Notes: generated by a model from the letters alone, not told the origin. A DNA stretch of 32,324 bases from an uncultured Prevotellaceae bacterium (GCA_902769805.1 CACXQL010000039.1:1-32324), one strand, 5' to 3'. Positions 16,565-24,860 are shown, counted from the first letter of the stretch. Made by a program: numbers and translations.

Positions 16565-16780
16565 ATGAGAAGTTTAGGTTTTTTAGGCGCATTCTTTGGT
16601 GGCGCTATCGCTGGTGCGGTGATTGGTTTGTTGCTCGCTCCTGAAAAAGGAGAGGACACTCGTGTGAAAATTACGGAAGCTGTTGACGACTTCATGAAAA
16701 AGCACAACATCAAGTTGAGCCGTAAGGAAGTGAGCGACCTCGTGGAAGATATTGCAGAAGCAGCTCCTGAAGTAGACTAA
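16565..16780 (+). CDS. YtxH-domain small membrane protein
   Basis: 71 residues: a Gly/Ala-rich membrane segment (GFLGAFFGGAIAGAVIGLLLAP, about 5-26) followed by EKGEDTR and a charged helical tail, the hallmark of YtxH proteins. Their function is unclear; members are often stress-associated. It is the first gene of a three-gene operon also containing a holin-like membrane protein and a small soluble protein. Confidence 0.85.
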   Translation: MRSLGFLGAFFGGAIAGAVIGLLLAPEKGEDTRVKITEAVDDFMKKHNIKLSRKEVSDLVEDIAEAAPEVD

Positions 16781-16782
16781 AG

Positions 16783-17081
16783 ATGTTATCAAGCGACAAG
16801 AACGTAGAGACCATCGCGCAACTGGCGGAGATTGTCAAACACTATCTGGGTATTCAGACGGAATACCTGAAATTGGATGTGTATTGATTATCGTGGGAGT
16901 GGCGATGTTCTGTTCGTTTGCCCTCGCTTTCTGGCTTGCCTCCTACACGGGGACGGCTATTGCCTTCCTCGCGGTAGGAGTGCTCCATATACTCCTCATC
17001 CTCCTTATCTTCTTTAAGCGCCACGCCTGGATTGAGAAACCGTTGGTTCGTTTCTTTGCCAATCTCCTTCTAAATAACTGA
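16783..17081 (+). pseudogene. Holin-like/DUF1469-type small membrane protein, internally deleted and frameshifted
   Basis: ATG 16783, two bases after the ytxH stop, starts MLSSDKNVETIAQLAEIVKHYLGIQTEYLKLDVY and stops at 16887. An overlapping frame from about 16884 continues LIIVGVAMFCSFALAFW, a second hydrophobic segment and the C-terminal RFFANLLLNN, ending at 17081. In Bacteroidales relatives the amphipathic N-terminus and the membrane segments are one protein joined by about 15 residues (roughly EK..RLLTAL-like). These are absent here and the frame changes, so the gene appears to have lost 40-50 nt. Confidence 0.75.
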
Positions 17082-17085
17082 TCCG

Positions 17086-17373
17086 ATGAATTTGCCCGTA
17101 CAGAATCCCAAGACAAACAATTACCAGTCGCTGGAGGACATTCAGGCTCGTAAGGATGAGCTACTGGAGCAGCTCCATAGCGACAACACCCATTTCGGCA
17201 CGAAGTGGAAGCAGTTGTTTGTGTCCAAGGAAGACAACTCCAAGGCTGCGTTTATCGGAGGACTCCTTGCCAACGGTATCACTGTCATCGATTTTATCCT
17301 GACAGCAAGGAAGCTCTACAAGAACTACGGAAGTCTTTTCGGATTAGGAAAGAAGAAGAAAAAGAAGAGATAA
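17086..17373 (+). CDS. Conserved small protein of unknown function, third gene of the ytxH operon
   Basis: 95 residues. A hydrophilic N-terminal half carries LEDIQARKDELLEQL. A mildly hydrophobic segment follows (AFIGGLLANGITVIDFIL, about 54-71), and the tail is strongly basic (LGKKKKKKR). It begins 4 bp after the preceding gene. Similar proteins follow the YtxH and holin-like genes in related genomes, from memory. It ends 4 bp from the convergent MBL gene, with no terminator between. Confidence 0.65.
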   Translation: MNLPVQNPKTNNYQSLEDIQARKDELLEQLHSDNTHFGTKWKQLFVSKEDNSKAAFIGGLLANGITVIDFILTARKLYKNYGSLFGLGKKKKKKR

Positions 17374-17377
17374 TCCC

Positions 17378-18139
17378 CTATCCTATTTCTATGACTTGAC
17401 CATCGTATGCCATCTGGATATCAGGGGGCAAGGATGCGTTAACCTCCTCATGTCGTCCAATGTCATGACTACTATGAATCAGCCATGTCTGTCTGGCTCC
17501 TATCATCTTGGCGAAGTCGACAGCCTCATCCAATGTCTGATGAGAGTGATGGGGTTTCTGGCGCAGCGCATTCACCACAAGGGTATCCACCTCTTTCAGG
17601 TAGTCCAGTTCTCCATCATCAATGGTCTTCATATCTGTGATATAGGCGAGGGGTCCTATCCGATAGCCAAGGATAGGCAGGTCATGGTGCATCACCTCTA
17701 TAGGCATGATTTCAATATCACCAATGACAAAAGGCTCGTGCTTGTGAATCTCATGCAACTGAATAGCAGGTACACCAGGATAACGGTTATCCACAAAACA
17801 ATACGGCAGCATCTGCAAGAGACCTTCCCTGGCAATCGGATCGGCATAGACATTGATCTCGCCAAACTGACAGAAAGGGCGCACATCATCCATACCTCCC
17901 ATATGGTCGTAATGGGCATGAGTGATGAGAATACCATCTATCTTACGGAAGGGCTGTGACATCATCTGCTGACGGAAATCAGGACCACTATCAATCAGGA
18001 CACGAGTAGTTTCTGTCTCTATCAATACAGAACAACGTAACCGTTTGTCGTGCGGATCGGTACTAGTACAGGTATAGCATTGGCAACCGATAGTCGGTAC
18101 GCCACATGATGTTCCCGTTCCTAAAAAAGTCAGTTTCAT
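17378..18139 (-). CDS. MBL-fold metallo-hydrolase (PhnP/RNase Z-like)
   Basis: 253 residues with the metallo-beta-lactamase metal motif THAHYDH (73-79), a conserved SGPDFRQQM segment, and later His residues (VMHHDL, HSSHD). A CQCYTC motif near 19-24 may bind an extra zinc, as in PhnP-type phosphodiesterases. The exact substrate is unknown. It follows murB on the same strand, separated by an octamer array. Confidence 0.82.
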   Translation of the reverse strand: MKLTFLGTGTSCGVPTIGCQCYTCTSTDPHDKRLRCSVLIETETTRVLIDSGPDFRQQMMSQPFRKIDGILITHAHYDHMGGMDDVRPFCQFGEINVYADPIAREGLLQMLPYCFVDNRYPGVPAIQLHEIHKHEPFVIGDIEIMPIEVMHHDLPILGYRIGPLAYITDMKTIDDGELDYLKEVDTLVVNALRQKPHHSHQTLDEAVDFAKMIGARQTWLIHSSHDIGRHEEVNASLPPDIQMAYDGQVIEIG

Positions 18140-18150
18140 CTTCCTTTCCC

Positions 18151-18190
18151 CTTTTTACCTTCTTACCTTTTTACCTTCTTACCTTTACAC
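18151..18190. repeat. Octamer array (CTTYTTAC)x5 between murB and the MBL gene
   Basis: Five units in perfect 8-bp register, alternating CTTTTTAC and CTTCTTAC and ending CTTTACAC. The TAA stop of murB (18185-18187) lies inside the last unit. On the transcribed strand the array is purine-rich and leads directly into the MBL start region. Confidence 0.93.
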
Positions 18191-19189
18191 AATATTCACC
18201 TCAGGATATATCTCTATTCCGAACTTCTCCTTGACATCACGCTGGATAGTCTTACACAAAGCAACGATTTCCTTACCCGTCGCTCCTCCACGATTCACCA
18301 ATACCAATGCCTGCTTGTCGTGAACACCTGCACGCCCCATCGTCTTACCTTTCCAACCGCACATATCAATCATCCATCCTGCGGGAATCTTCTCATGGTC
18401 AGCATCCACCGTATAATGAGGCATTCCCTCATACTGGCGAGCAAGTTGTTCGTATTTCTCTCTGGAAACAATGGGGTTCATAAAGAAACTACCTGCATTA
18501 CCCATCACTTTCGGGTCTGGCAGTTTGGCGTTGCGGATATCTATAATCACCTGACGCAGTTGTTGGGCTGTAGGTTTTGTGATTCCCTTTCGCTCCAATT
18601 CCGAACGGATATTCCCATAGTCCAGACGGGGCTCGAAGACAGATTGTAACTGGTATGTGACATGTGTGATGAGATATCGGTTTTTCCATTCGTGTTTGAA
18701 ACGGCTGTCACGATAGGCATAGCCACATTCTTTATGCTGGAACACACGAATATCACCAGTGGCAATCTCCACTGCTTCCACCTCTGTAATTAAGTCTTTC
18801 ACCTCCACACCATAGGCTCCAATATTCTGTACTGCGCTCGCACCGACATCACCAGGTATCAAAGAAAGATTCTCGGCTCCGTATAACTGATGGTCAACAC
18901 AATATGCTACCACATCATCCCATACTTCACCGCTTCCGCAGGTCAATTGACCTTCGACTATCGGTCTTCGACCTTCGACTTTTGACCTCACCACGATACC
19001 ATCATAGTCTTTGGTCAGTAAAAGATTACTACCTCCTCCTATTATTAAATAAGGTGTATCCGACTCGCGTAGAATTTTTGCAACCTCCTGAGCCTCCGCA
19101 ACAGTACTGTACTCCAAGAAACGGCTACACTTGGCATCGATACCAAATGTATTATGTTGTAAAAGAGAGTAATTACTGAGATCCTTCAT
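18185..19189 (-). CDS. murB: UDP-N-acetylenolpyruvoylglucosamine reductase
   Basis: This FAD enzyme makes UDP-MurNAc for peptidoglycan. The 334-residue protein has the FAD-binding GGGSN (51-55), GAENLSLIPGDVGASAV, the active-site Ser of NAGSFFMNP, and the C-terminal Glu of IYPEVNIV. This is the type I (E. coli-like) form. ATG 19189 is chosen because it starts the conserved MKDLSNYSLLQHNTFG; the longer frame overlaps the lipoprotein gene. Residues about 67-81 (RSKVEGRRPIVEGQ) are encoded by a 42-bp heptamer repeat in what is a variable loop in relatives. Two bases separate it from the lipoprotein upstream. Confidence 0.93.
   Translation of the reverse strand: MKDLSNYSLLQHNTFGIDAKCSRFLEYSTVAEAQEVAKILRESDTPYLIIGGGSNLLLTKDYDGIVVRSKVEGRRPIVEGQLTCGSGEVWDDVVAYCVDHQLYGAENLSLIPGDVGASAVQNIGAYGVEVKDLITEVEAVEIATGDIRVFQHKECGYAYRDSRFKHEWKNRYLITHVTYQLQSVFEPRLDYGNIRSELERKGITKPTAQQLRQVIIDIRNAKLPDPKVMGNAGSFFMNPIVSREKYEQLARQYEGMPHYTVDADHEKIPAGWMIDMCGWKGKTMGRAGVHDKQALVLVNRGGATGKEIVALCKTIQRDVKEKFGIEIYPEVNIV
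18947..18988 (-). repeat. Heptamer repeat inside murB
   Basis: Six 7-bp units in register, read on the minus strand: AGGTCAA, AAGTCGA, AGGTCGA, AGACCGA, TAGTCGA, AGGTCAA. The total of 42 bp is a multiple of three, so the frame is kept. Confidence 0.85.
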
Positions 19190-19191
19190 CG

Positions 19192-20031
19192 TCAAGTCAC
19201 CAGTTTCTCCAGTTTCCACTTGCCTCCTTCATGCTTGAAGGTCAGCTCCATCTCCATTCCGTTGGCGATACCACGCAGCACAAAGATTTTACGTCCTGTC
19301 TCTTTCTGAGGTGCTCCATATACGATGTTGTAAATCATCCCAGAGGGCAACTCTGGTGCAAAGGCCTCCCAGGTATCAGGCGTAATCACTCCTTCCATCT
19401 GATTGAAATCATCATCAGGGTCAGGACCGATGAACTTCACGCTCTCCATGAGGTGATCCGACTGGTACTCTATACTGGAGGCAAACTGCTCGTAGAACTC
19501 CAGGAAAGAGGCATTACGGGATTCACTCAAAGGCATGTGGATTATTTGCTGCAGCGTCCATAAGCCGTTAACCCGATCGAAGACATATTGTTTGACGGTC
19601 TTGGAATGCAGATAGATCTTCTCCACGACTGCATGCTCTATATTGGTCTCCTTCATAGCCTCCATCTCTTTCTCGCTGTCAAACAACAAGGTATAGAAAT
19701 CTTGCTTCATGAAGAAATACTCCATCTGCCAGTCTCCTTTTTTGACATAGCTGACTTCATCGCCACGCTTAACCAACAAAGGAAACTTGATGCGAGAGGA
19801 CTGTAAAGTACGGTTGGCCGCAAAATTGAAGATGAAATCATCGAACAGTTCGTCAGCTGCCTTGGGAACAGAAGTCTCCTCCCCAATCTCCTCCTGAAGC
19901 GACGAGGATACTGTATCAGCCTTCTGTGCCGAGTCAGCAGGCTCCTCCACCTCGCTGTTTCCCGTCTTATTACTTTGGCAGGCGGAAAACAACAATACTA
20001 ACACGGAAAAACCAATCCAAAATTGTTTCAT
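19192..20031 (-). CDS. DUF4348-type lipoprotein
   Basis: About 279 residues. The N-terminus MKQFWIGFSVLVLLFSAC is a lipoprotein signal with a LFSAC lipobox. An acidic, low-complexity linker follows (SEVEEPADSAQ). The body begins ADELFDDFIFNFAANRTLQ, which I associate with DUF4348 of Bacteroidales; function unknown. The start at 20031 follows a promoter at 20070-20077, which excludes the longer upstream frame. It is probably cotranscribed with murB. Confidence 0.78.
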   Translation of the reverse strand: MKQFWIGFSVLVLLFSACQSNKTGNSEVEEPADSAQKADTVSSSLQEEIGEETSVPKAADELFDDFIFNFAANRTLQSSRIKFPLLVKRGDEVSYVKKGDWQMEYFFMKQDFYTLLFDSEKEMEAMKETNIEHAVVEKIYLHSKTVKQYVFDRVNGLWTLQQIIHMPLSESRNASFLEFYEQFASSIEYQSDHLMESVKFIGPDPDDDFNQMEGVITPDTWEAFAPELPSGMIYNIVYGAPQKETGRKIFVLRGIANGMEMELTFKHEGGKWKLEKLVT

Positions 20032-20069
20032 CCTCCACTTATCTGTGAATACTACTCTCAAATTTGATG

Positions 20070-20128
20070 CAAAGGTACAAATAATTCTTAATTCATAATT
20101 CATAATTCTTAATTATTTTGTACCTTTG
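20070..20128. promoter_or_regulatory. Symmetric divergent promoter for the DUF4348 lipoprotein/murB (-) and pheS (+)
   Basis: The region is an almost perfect inverted repeat: CAAAGGTACAAATAATT at the left and its complement AATTATTTTGTACCTTTG at the right. The two -7 boxes TACCTTTG point outward, at 20070-20077 on the minus strand and 20121-20128 on the plus strand. The centre is a heptamer array that occupies both -33 regions. Confidence 0.7.
20084..20111. repeat. Heptamer array (ATTCWTA)x4 in the divergent promoter
   Basis: The units ATTCTTA, ATTCATA, ATTCATA and ATTCTTA are in perfect 7-bp register, with a degenerate fifth (ATTATTT). The order is itself symmetric. Confidence 0.9.
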
Positions 20129-20156
20129 CAGCGAATTTTTGATACAACATCAGATT

Positions 20157-21194
20157 ATGATACTTGATAAGATAGATGAACTGCTGAAAGAAGTGCAGAC
20201 ACTGAGTGCCAAGAATGCTGAGGAAGTAGAACAACTCAGACTGAGGTATCTCAGTAAGAAAGGTGAGATTACTGCGTTGATGAACGACTTCCGCAACGTG
20301 GCTGCCGACCAGAAGAAAACGGTCGGTATGAAAATCAATGAACTGAAGACACTCGCTACCGAGCGTATCAACCAACTGCGTGAAGACTGTCAGACACAGG
20401 AAGGTGATGGTGAGGCTATTGACCTGACTCGTACTCCCTACCCTGTCCAGTTAGGTACCCGTCATCCGCTGACTATCGTCACTAACGAGATTATCGATAT
20501 CTTCTCACGCATGGGTTTCGTCCTTGCTGATGGTCCTGAAGTGGAAGACGATTTGCATGTGTTTACCAAGATGAACTTTGCTGCCGACCATCCTGCCCGT
20601 GATATGCAGGACACTTTCTTTGTCAGTCAGCATCCCAATGATGTCACGAAGAACATCCTGTTGCGTTCCCATACTTCCAGTGTTCAGGCTCGTGTGATGG
20701 AAAAGACGCAACCACCTATCCGAATCATCTGTCCTGGTCGTGTCTATCGTAACGAAGCGATTACGGCCCGTGCTCATTGTTTCTTCCATCAGGTAGAAGG
20801 TCTCTATATCGACAAGAACGTATCGTTTACCGATCTTAAGCAAGTCTTGCTGTCGTTTGCCCGTGAGATGTTTGGAGCCGACACGAAGATTCGTCTGCGC
20901 CCCAGTTACTTCCCCTTCACGGAACCCAGTGCTGAGATGGATATCTCATGCTTCATCTGCGGCGGTGAGGGTTGCGGTTTCTGCAAGCACACAGGATGGG
21001 TAGAGATTTTAGGTTGTGGTATGGTGGATCCCAACGTTCTGGAACTTTGCGGCATTGACTCTAAAGTCTATAGCGGTTATGCCTTCGGCATGGGTGTGGA
21101 GCGTATCACCAACCTGAAGTATCAGGTCAGTGACCTCCGTATGTTCTCAGAGAACGATGTCCGTTTCTTGAAAGAATTTGAATCAGCCAACTAA
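20157..21194 (+). CDS. pheS: Phenylalanine--tRNA ligase alpha subunit
   Basis: 345 residues. An N-terminal coiled coil that contacts tRNA (about 1-85) precedes the class II core. Core motifs include FSRMGFVLADGPEVEDD, RTHTSSVQARVM-like text, FFHQVEGLYIDK and FGMGVERI. The cysteine-rich CFICGGEGCGFCKHTGW is usual for bacterial PheS. ATG 20157 is chosen because the promoter -7 box (20121-20128) lies inside the longer upstream frame. pheT is not adjacent. The 3' end overlaps the convergent panE-like gene by 12 bp. Confidence 0.94.
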   Translation: MILDKIDELLKEVQTLSAKNAEEVEQLRLRYLSKKGEITALMNDFRNVAADQKKTVGMKINELKTLATERINQLREDCQTQEGDGEAIDLTRTPYPVQLGTRHPLTIVTNEIIDIFSRMGFVLADGPEVEDDLHVFTKMNFAADHPARDMQDTFFVSQHPNDVTKNILLRSHTSSVQARVMEKTQPPIRIICPGRVYRNEAITARAHCFFHQVEGLYIDKNVSFTDLKQVLLSFAREMFGADTKIRLRPSYFPFTEPSAEMDISCFICGGEGCGFCKHTGWVEILGCGMVDPNVLELCGIDSKVYSGYAFGMGVERITNLKYQVSDLRMFSENDVRFLKEFESAN

Positions 21195-21962
21195 ATATTG
21201 GCTCTGAATAAACCTCAACTCGGCTTCGAGCATCGCCAACTTCGGCATGTCGAAGCCGACTTTTTTTGCCTCTGCGATAGGACGCGTATATAAATAAGGT
21301 ATCTCCATCGGACGATGAAAATCGAAATCGAGTTTCATGGAAGGACTATAAGGTACCATCGCATCTGTCATGGCCATCATCTTATCTGCAAACTCACGCG
21401 TCAGAGTATCCACGCCCAAAGCATTGGCAGCACCAATGACCTCCATCATCTGGTCGTAGATGAGTTGACGGGTGGACGGATTCTTCAACAACTTATCTGT
21501 AGAGGTATTCAAGGCGACTGTCATTCCATTGAACGGCATATTCCATACAGCTTTCCGCCAACGTGCTTCCAAATATGGAGAACATATAAACGCCAGTCCC
21601 GCCACAATCCGCAAATGTGGGAAATGACGCTGCAGGTCTTCCTCCAGTCCAATGCCGTTCTGGATGAGTACGACGATGGTATCTTCATACAGGATTGGTG
21701 CCAACAGTTCTGGTAGCAGATGATTATTGACAGATTTCAATCCTACCAATACAACATCACTTTTGGGGATGTCTGCCGAATGGGCATAGACTTCCACGGG
21801 AAAGACACTGAAGTCTCCGTCGCAGCTGTCTACACGGAAACCACGTTCCTTTACATACGCATAATCACTATGGGACAGGAAACGGACCTGTCTGCCCGCA
21901 TGGGCTAACCGACTTCCATAATAGCCGCCGATGGCACCTGCTCCTATTACTGTATAATTCAT
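21183..21962 (-). CDS. Ketopantoate reductase-like (PanE/ApbA family) oxidoreductase
   Basis: 259 residues. It begins MNYTVIGAGAIGGYYGSRLA, a Rossmann nucleotide-binding motif for NADPH. Conserved LVGLKSVNNH, LIQNGIGLEE and a C-terminal SMKLDFDFHRPMEI (which matches the family pattern SSMLQDxxxGRPTE only loosely) support PanE/ApbA. The catalytic Lys of the family is not unambiguous, so pantothenate synthesis is likely but unproven. Its stop overlaps the pheS stop region. A TACCTTTG -7 box lies at 21986-21993. Confidence 0.75.
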   Translation of the reverse strand: MNYTVIGAGAIGGYYGSRLAHAGRQVRFLSHSDYAYVKERGFRVDSCDGDFSVFPVEVYAHSADIPKSDVVLVGLKSVNNHLLPELLAPILYEDTIVVLIQNGIGLEEDLQRHFPHLRIVAGLAFICSPYLEARWRKAVWNMPFNGMTVALNTSTDKLLKNPSTRQLIYDQMMEVIGAANALGVDTLTREFADKMMAMTDAMVPYSPSMKLDFDFHRPMEIPYLYTRPIAEAKKVGFDMPKLAMLEAELRFIQSQYLVG

Positions 21963-21985
21963 ACTATTTTCCTTATTATAGTTTG

Positions 21986-21993
21986 CAAAGGTA
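21986..21993 (-). promoter_or_regulatory. -7 box for the panE-like gene
   Basis: TACCTTTG on the minus strand, about 24 nt before ATG 21962. A convincing -33 box is not visible. Confidence 0.4.
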
Positions 21994-22031
21994 ATAAATA
22001 TTTCCGATTCTGCATCTTTCCCGTCAATTAA

Positions 22032-22063
22032 TTTGGTGGTTTGAATTATTCTTCGTATCTTCG
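22032..22063 (+). promoter_or_regulatory. Promoter for rubrerythrin
   Basis: TTTG (22032-22035), 20 bp, TATCTTCG (22056-22063). The promoter is intact although the start codon of the gene it should drive is missing. Confidence 0.65.
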
Positions 22064-22080
22064 CACAAACTATAATATAA

Positions 22081-22509
22081 ACCGTACAGATTGCCGCTAT
22101 CTTTGAGGAGACGGCTGCCAATGAAAAAGAGCATGCCAAGATGTGGTATAAGTATCTGAACGGTGGTAGTGTCAGCGATACCGTAACGAACTTAGAGGAC
22201 GCTGCCAGTGGTGAGAACTTCGAATGGACCGACATGTATGCCCGTATGGCAAAAGAGGCTCGTGAAGAGGGCTTCGATGAGATTGCCGAGAAGTTCGAGG
22301 GTGTTGCTGCCATCGAGAAGGAGCATGAGACACGCTATCGTAAGTTGTTGGACAACATCAAGAAGGAGCGTGTGTTCAGCAAGGATGGTGATGTTATCTG
22401 GCAGTGTGCAAACTGCGGACATATCGTCATCGGCAAGAAAGCTCCCGATGAGTGCCCTGTATGCAACCATCCTCAGGCCTACTTCCAAGTAAAGGCAGAG
22501 AACTACTAA
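22081..22509 (+). pseudogene. Rubrerythrin lacking its N-terminal ~45 codons
   Basis: The frame from 22081 reads [22 protein letters not shown]... to a stop at 22509. It contains the second diiron helix ([10 protein letters not shown]), the later [14 protein letters not shown], and a C-terminal rubredoxin-like site (CANCGH...CPVCNHP). Rubrerythrins detoxify peroxide in anaerobes. The usual first helix (SIKGTKTEQNLL, FAGESQAR), with its diiron Glu, is missing together with the start codon. An in-frame TAA at 22078 directly precedes the remaining sequence. The first in-frame ATG (22141) would give a protein without the first two diiron helices. A good promoter lies just upstream, so a deletion of about 130 nt is likely. 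Confidence 0.85.
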
Positions 22510-22512
22510 GAG

Positions 22513-22609
22513 GTAAAAGGGTAAAAAAGTAAAAAGGTAAAAAATCGAGCGCATCGGTCTTTTACCTTTTTCTTTACTTCTTTACTCTTTTACCTTTTTA
22601 CTTTTTTAC
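22513..22609. repeat. Inverted pair of octamer arrays between rubrerythrin and DPP IV
   Basis: The left arm has four GTAAAARR octamers (22513-22544). The right arm (22558-22609) has complementary CTTTTTAC-type units, one carrying a 4-bp insertion. The arms are separated by 13 bp, so the RNA could form a long hairpin with T-rich ends on either strand. The DPP IV stop codon (22598-22600) lies inside the right arm. It may act as a bidirectional terminator. Confidence 0.85.
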
Positions 22610-24799
22610 CTTTTCAATAAAGAAGTTCACACACTGGCGGAACAGATGATTGCGAGTATTACCGCCACGAATGCTGTGATTTCGGTTGGTATAAACTAAC
22701 TGACTGAAGTCCTTGTCTGCCTGTACCAGCGCTTCTGTATATTCTGCCGTATTACGCAGATGCACATTATCGTCAGCAGAACCATGACAGAGCAACAAGG
22801 CTCCATGCAATTGGTTAGCGCGACTGATGGGATTCTGATCATAGCCTGAAGGATTCTCCTTTGGTGTACGCATATAACGCTCAGTATAGATACTGTCATA
22901 GAAACGCCATGAGGTGACAGGAGCGATGGCAACACCTGCACAGAAGACAGGACGTCCCTCCGACATCGACATCAAGGTATTGAAACCACCATAGCTCCAT
23001 CCCCAGATGGCAATACGGTCTTTGTCAACATACGACTGCTTACCCAACCACAAGGCTGTCTCTACCTGGTCACGAGCCTCCAGCTCACCTAAGTGAAGAT
23101 AGGTACATTTCTCAAAGTCAGCCCCACGACCGCCAGTGCCTCTTCCATCTACACAGACACAGAGGAAACCCTGTTGACAGAGATACTGTTCAAGAATTGC
23201 ACCCTGACCATTCATACCGATACCCCAAGAATCCTTCACCTGCTGACTGCCAGGTCCGCTATACTGATACATGATGACAGGATAACGCTTGGAGGCATTG
23301 AAGTTAGCTGGTTTAACCATCCATCCATTGAGTTTCACCCCCTCTGATGTGGTGAAGGTGAAAAACTCTTTCGTACCTAAGGACTCCTTTGCCAACTTGT
23401 CTTTCAAGTCCTTGTTGTCCGTCACCGTGGTAATGGCTTTTCCACCTGCACCACATAATGTGATGACTGGAGGCGTATTCAGGTTACTCCATGTATGGAT
23501 GAAGTACTTATAGTTACTACTGAACACCGCACTACTCCATCCTGCCTTATCCGTCAGACAAGTCTTCTTGCCATTGGCCTGTGCCACAAAGACACGCTGG
23601 TCTGCAGGTCCATATTGATGAGAAGCATAATAGACATCACCCGTCTGGTCATCGACACCATAGACCTCACTCACCTCATAGTCGCCCTGTTCCACCTGTC
23701 GCAGCAACTGTCCGTTGAGATTATAGAGATAGAGGTGCATCCAACCGTCACGCTCACTGGGCAGAAGCATATACTTATCTGTCACGACAAACTGTTCGAG
23801 ACATTCCTCCTTGACATATTTGGGTGTCTTATCCTCTATCAGCAACTGACAGACCGTTGACAACGGGTTCATCATATAGACACGCAGACAGTCCTGGTAA
23901 CGGTTCAGAGTAAATACTAACACCTTAGCGGCATCCTTGGTAGTCTTGATACGAGGAATATACCCATCGGCATCCACAGGCACCTGCATCTGACGTGTCT
24001 GTCTGCTGGCGATATCGAAACTCCAAACACTACACTTCGCATTGTCGGCACCAGCTACAGGATACTTATAGGTGTAAGCACCAGGATATTCTGTGTTTTC
24101 TTCACGTTCAGGACTAAGTCCCTTATAGATAGGCATCGAATACTCTTTGACAGCTTTCTCGTCATAGCGTACCCATACCAATTGCTTGCTGTCGGCACTG
24201 AATACCATCGCACGGTCATTCGTGAACTCCTCCTCATTCACCCAGTCTGGAATACCATTGATAACCTCGTTCTTCTTTCCGTCCTTCGTAACCTGACTCT
24301 CTGCATTATCATAGAGCAGTTTAATGAGGAAAATATTGTTATTGCGAACGAAGGCTATCATCGTACCATCAGGTGAGAACAAGGGAGTCTGTTGGGCACC
24401 GTTCTTCGACAGCGGCACCAGTTTCTTGTTGGCGACAGTATAGATATAATAGTCGGCTGTGAACGAATGACGATAGATACTATTTGTATTAGTCTGTATC
24501 AGTATCCGCTTACCATCAGGGCTCATGATATATCCTTCGACAGCCTCCAGTTTTGCCCCTGTGGCTATCAACACATCAAACAATGTCTCTGTCTCTTTTC
24601 CTGTCTTAAAGGAATAACGGATGATTCGTCTGCCGTCATCACTCAGTTGTGTATAACTCTCTCCGTCCTTAGACGCCTCCAGTACACTAATACCCTCCGC
24701 ATAGTATTGCCCATCAGTGATGTCCTTCAAATCCAGTCCCTGGGCACTCATTCCCATCATCGGTATAAATAACATCGTTATCAACGCCTTTCTTTTCAT
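22598..24799 (-). CDS. S9 family peptidase (dipeptidyl peptidase IV)
   Basis: 733 residues with a signal peptide (MKRKALITMLFIPMMGMSAQG). It has an N-terminal beta-propeller domain (about 40-470), where DWVNEEEF is the DPP IV substrate Glu motif. The C-terminal alpha/beta hydrolase carries Ser602 of GWSYGGF, Asp677 of SADDNVH and His708 of NRNHSIRGG. DPP IV releases N-terminal X-Pro dipeptides and is periplasmic or surface-associated in Bacteroidales that grow on peptides. The last residues (EKVKK) and the stop are encoded by octamer repeat. Confidence 0.92.
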   Translation of the reverse strand: MKRKALITMLFIPMMGMSAQGLDLKDITDGQYYAEGISVLEASKDGESYTQLSDDGRRIIRYSFKTGKETETLFDVLIATGAKLEAVEGYIMSPDGKRILIQTNTNSIYRHSFTADYYIYTVANKKLVPLSKNGAQQTPLFSPDGTMIAFVRNNNIFLIKLLYDNAESQVTKDGKKNEVINGIPDWVNEEEFTNDRAMVFSADSKQLVWVRYDEKAVKEYSMPIYKGLSPEREENTEYPGAYTYKYPVAGADNAKCSVWSFDIASRQTRQMQVPVDADGYIPRIKTTKDAAKVLVFTLNRYQDCLRVYMMNPLSTVCQLLIEDKTPKYVKEECLEQFVVTDKYMLLPSERDGWMHLYLYNLNGQLLRQVEQGDYEVSEVYGVDDQTGDVYYASHQYGPADQRVFVAQANGKKTCLTDKAGWSSAVFSSNYKYFIHTWSNLNTPPVITLCGAGGKAITTVTDNKDLKDKLAKESLGTKEFFTFTTSEGVKLNGWMVKPANFNASKRYPVIMYQYSGPGSQQVKDSWGIGMNGQGAILEQYLCQQGFLCVCVDGRGTGGRGADFEKCTYLHLGELEARDQVETALWLGKQSYVDKDRIAIWGWSYGGFNTLMSMSEGRPVFCAGVAIAPVTSWRFYDSIYTERYMRTPKENPSGYDQNPISRANQLHGALLLCHGSADDNVHLRNTAEYTEALVQADKDFSQLVYTNRNHSIRGGNTRNHLFRQCVNFFIEKVKK

Positions 24800-24828
24800 G
24801 ACAAATCCTTTTCAAATAATATATTTCG

Positions 24829-24860
24829 CAAAGGTATGAAGAAAAAACGAGACCGCCAAA
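24829..24860 (-). promoter_or_regulatory. Promoter for DPP IV
   Basis: TTTG (24857-24860), 20 bp, TACCTTTG (24829-24836) on the minus strand. The leader is about 25 nt. Confidence 0.72.
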
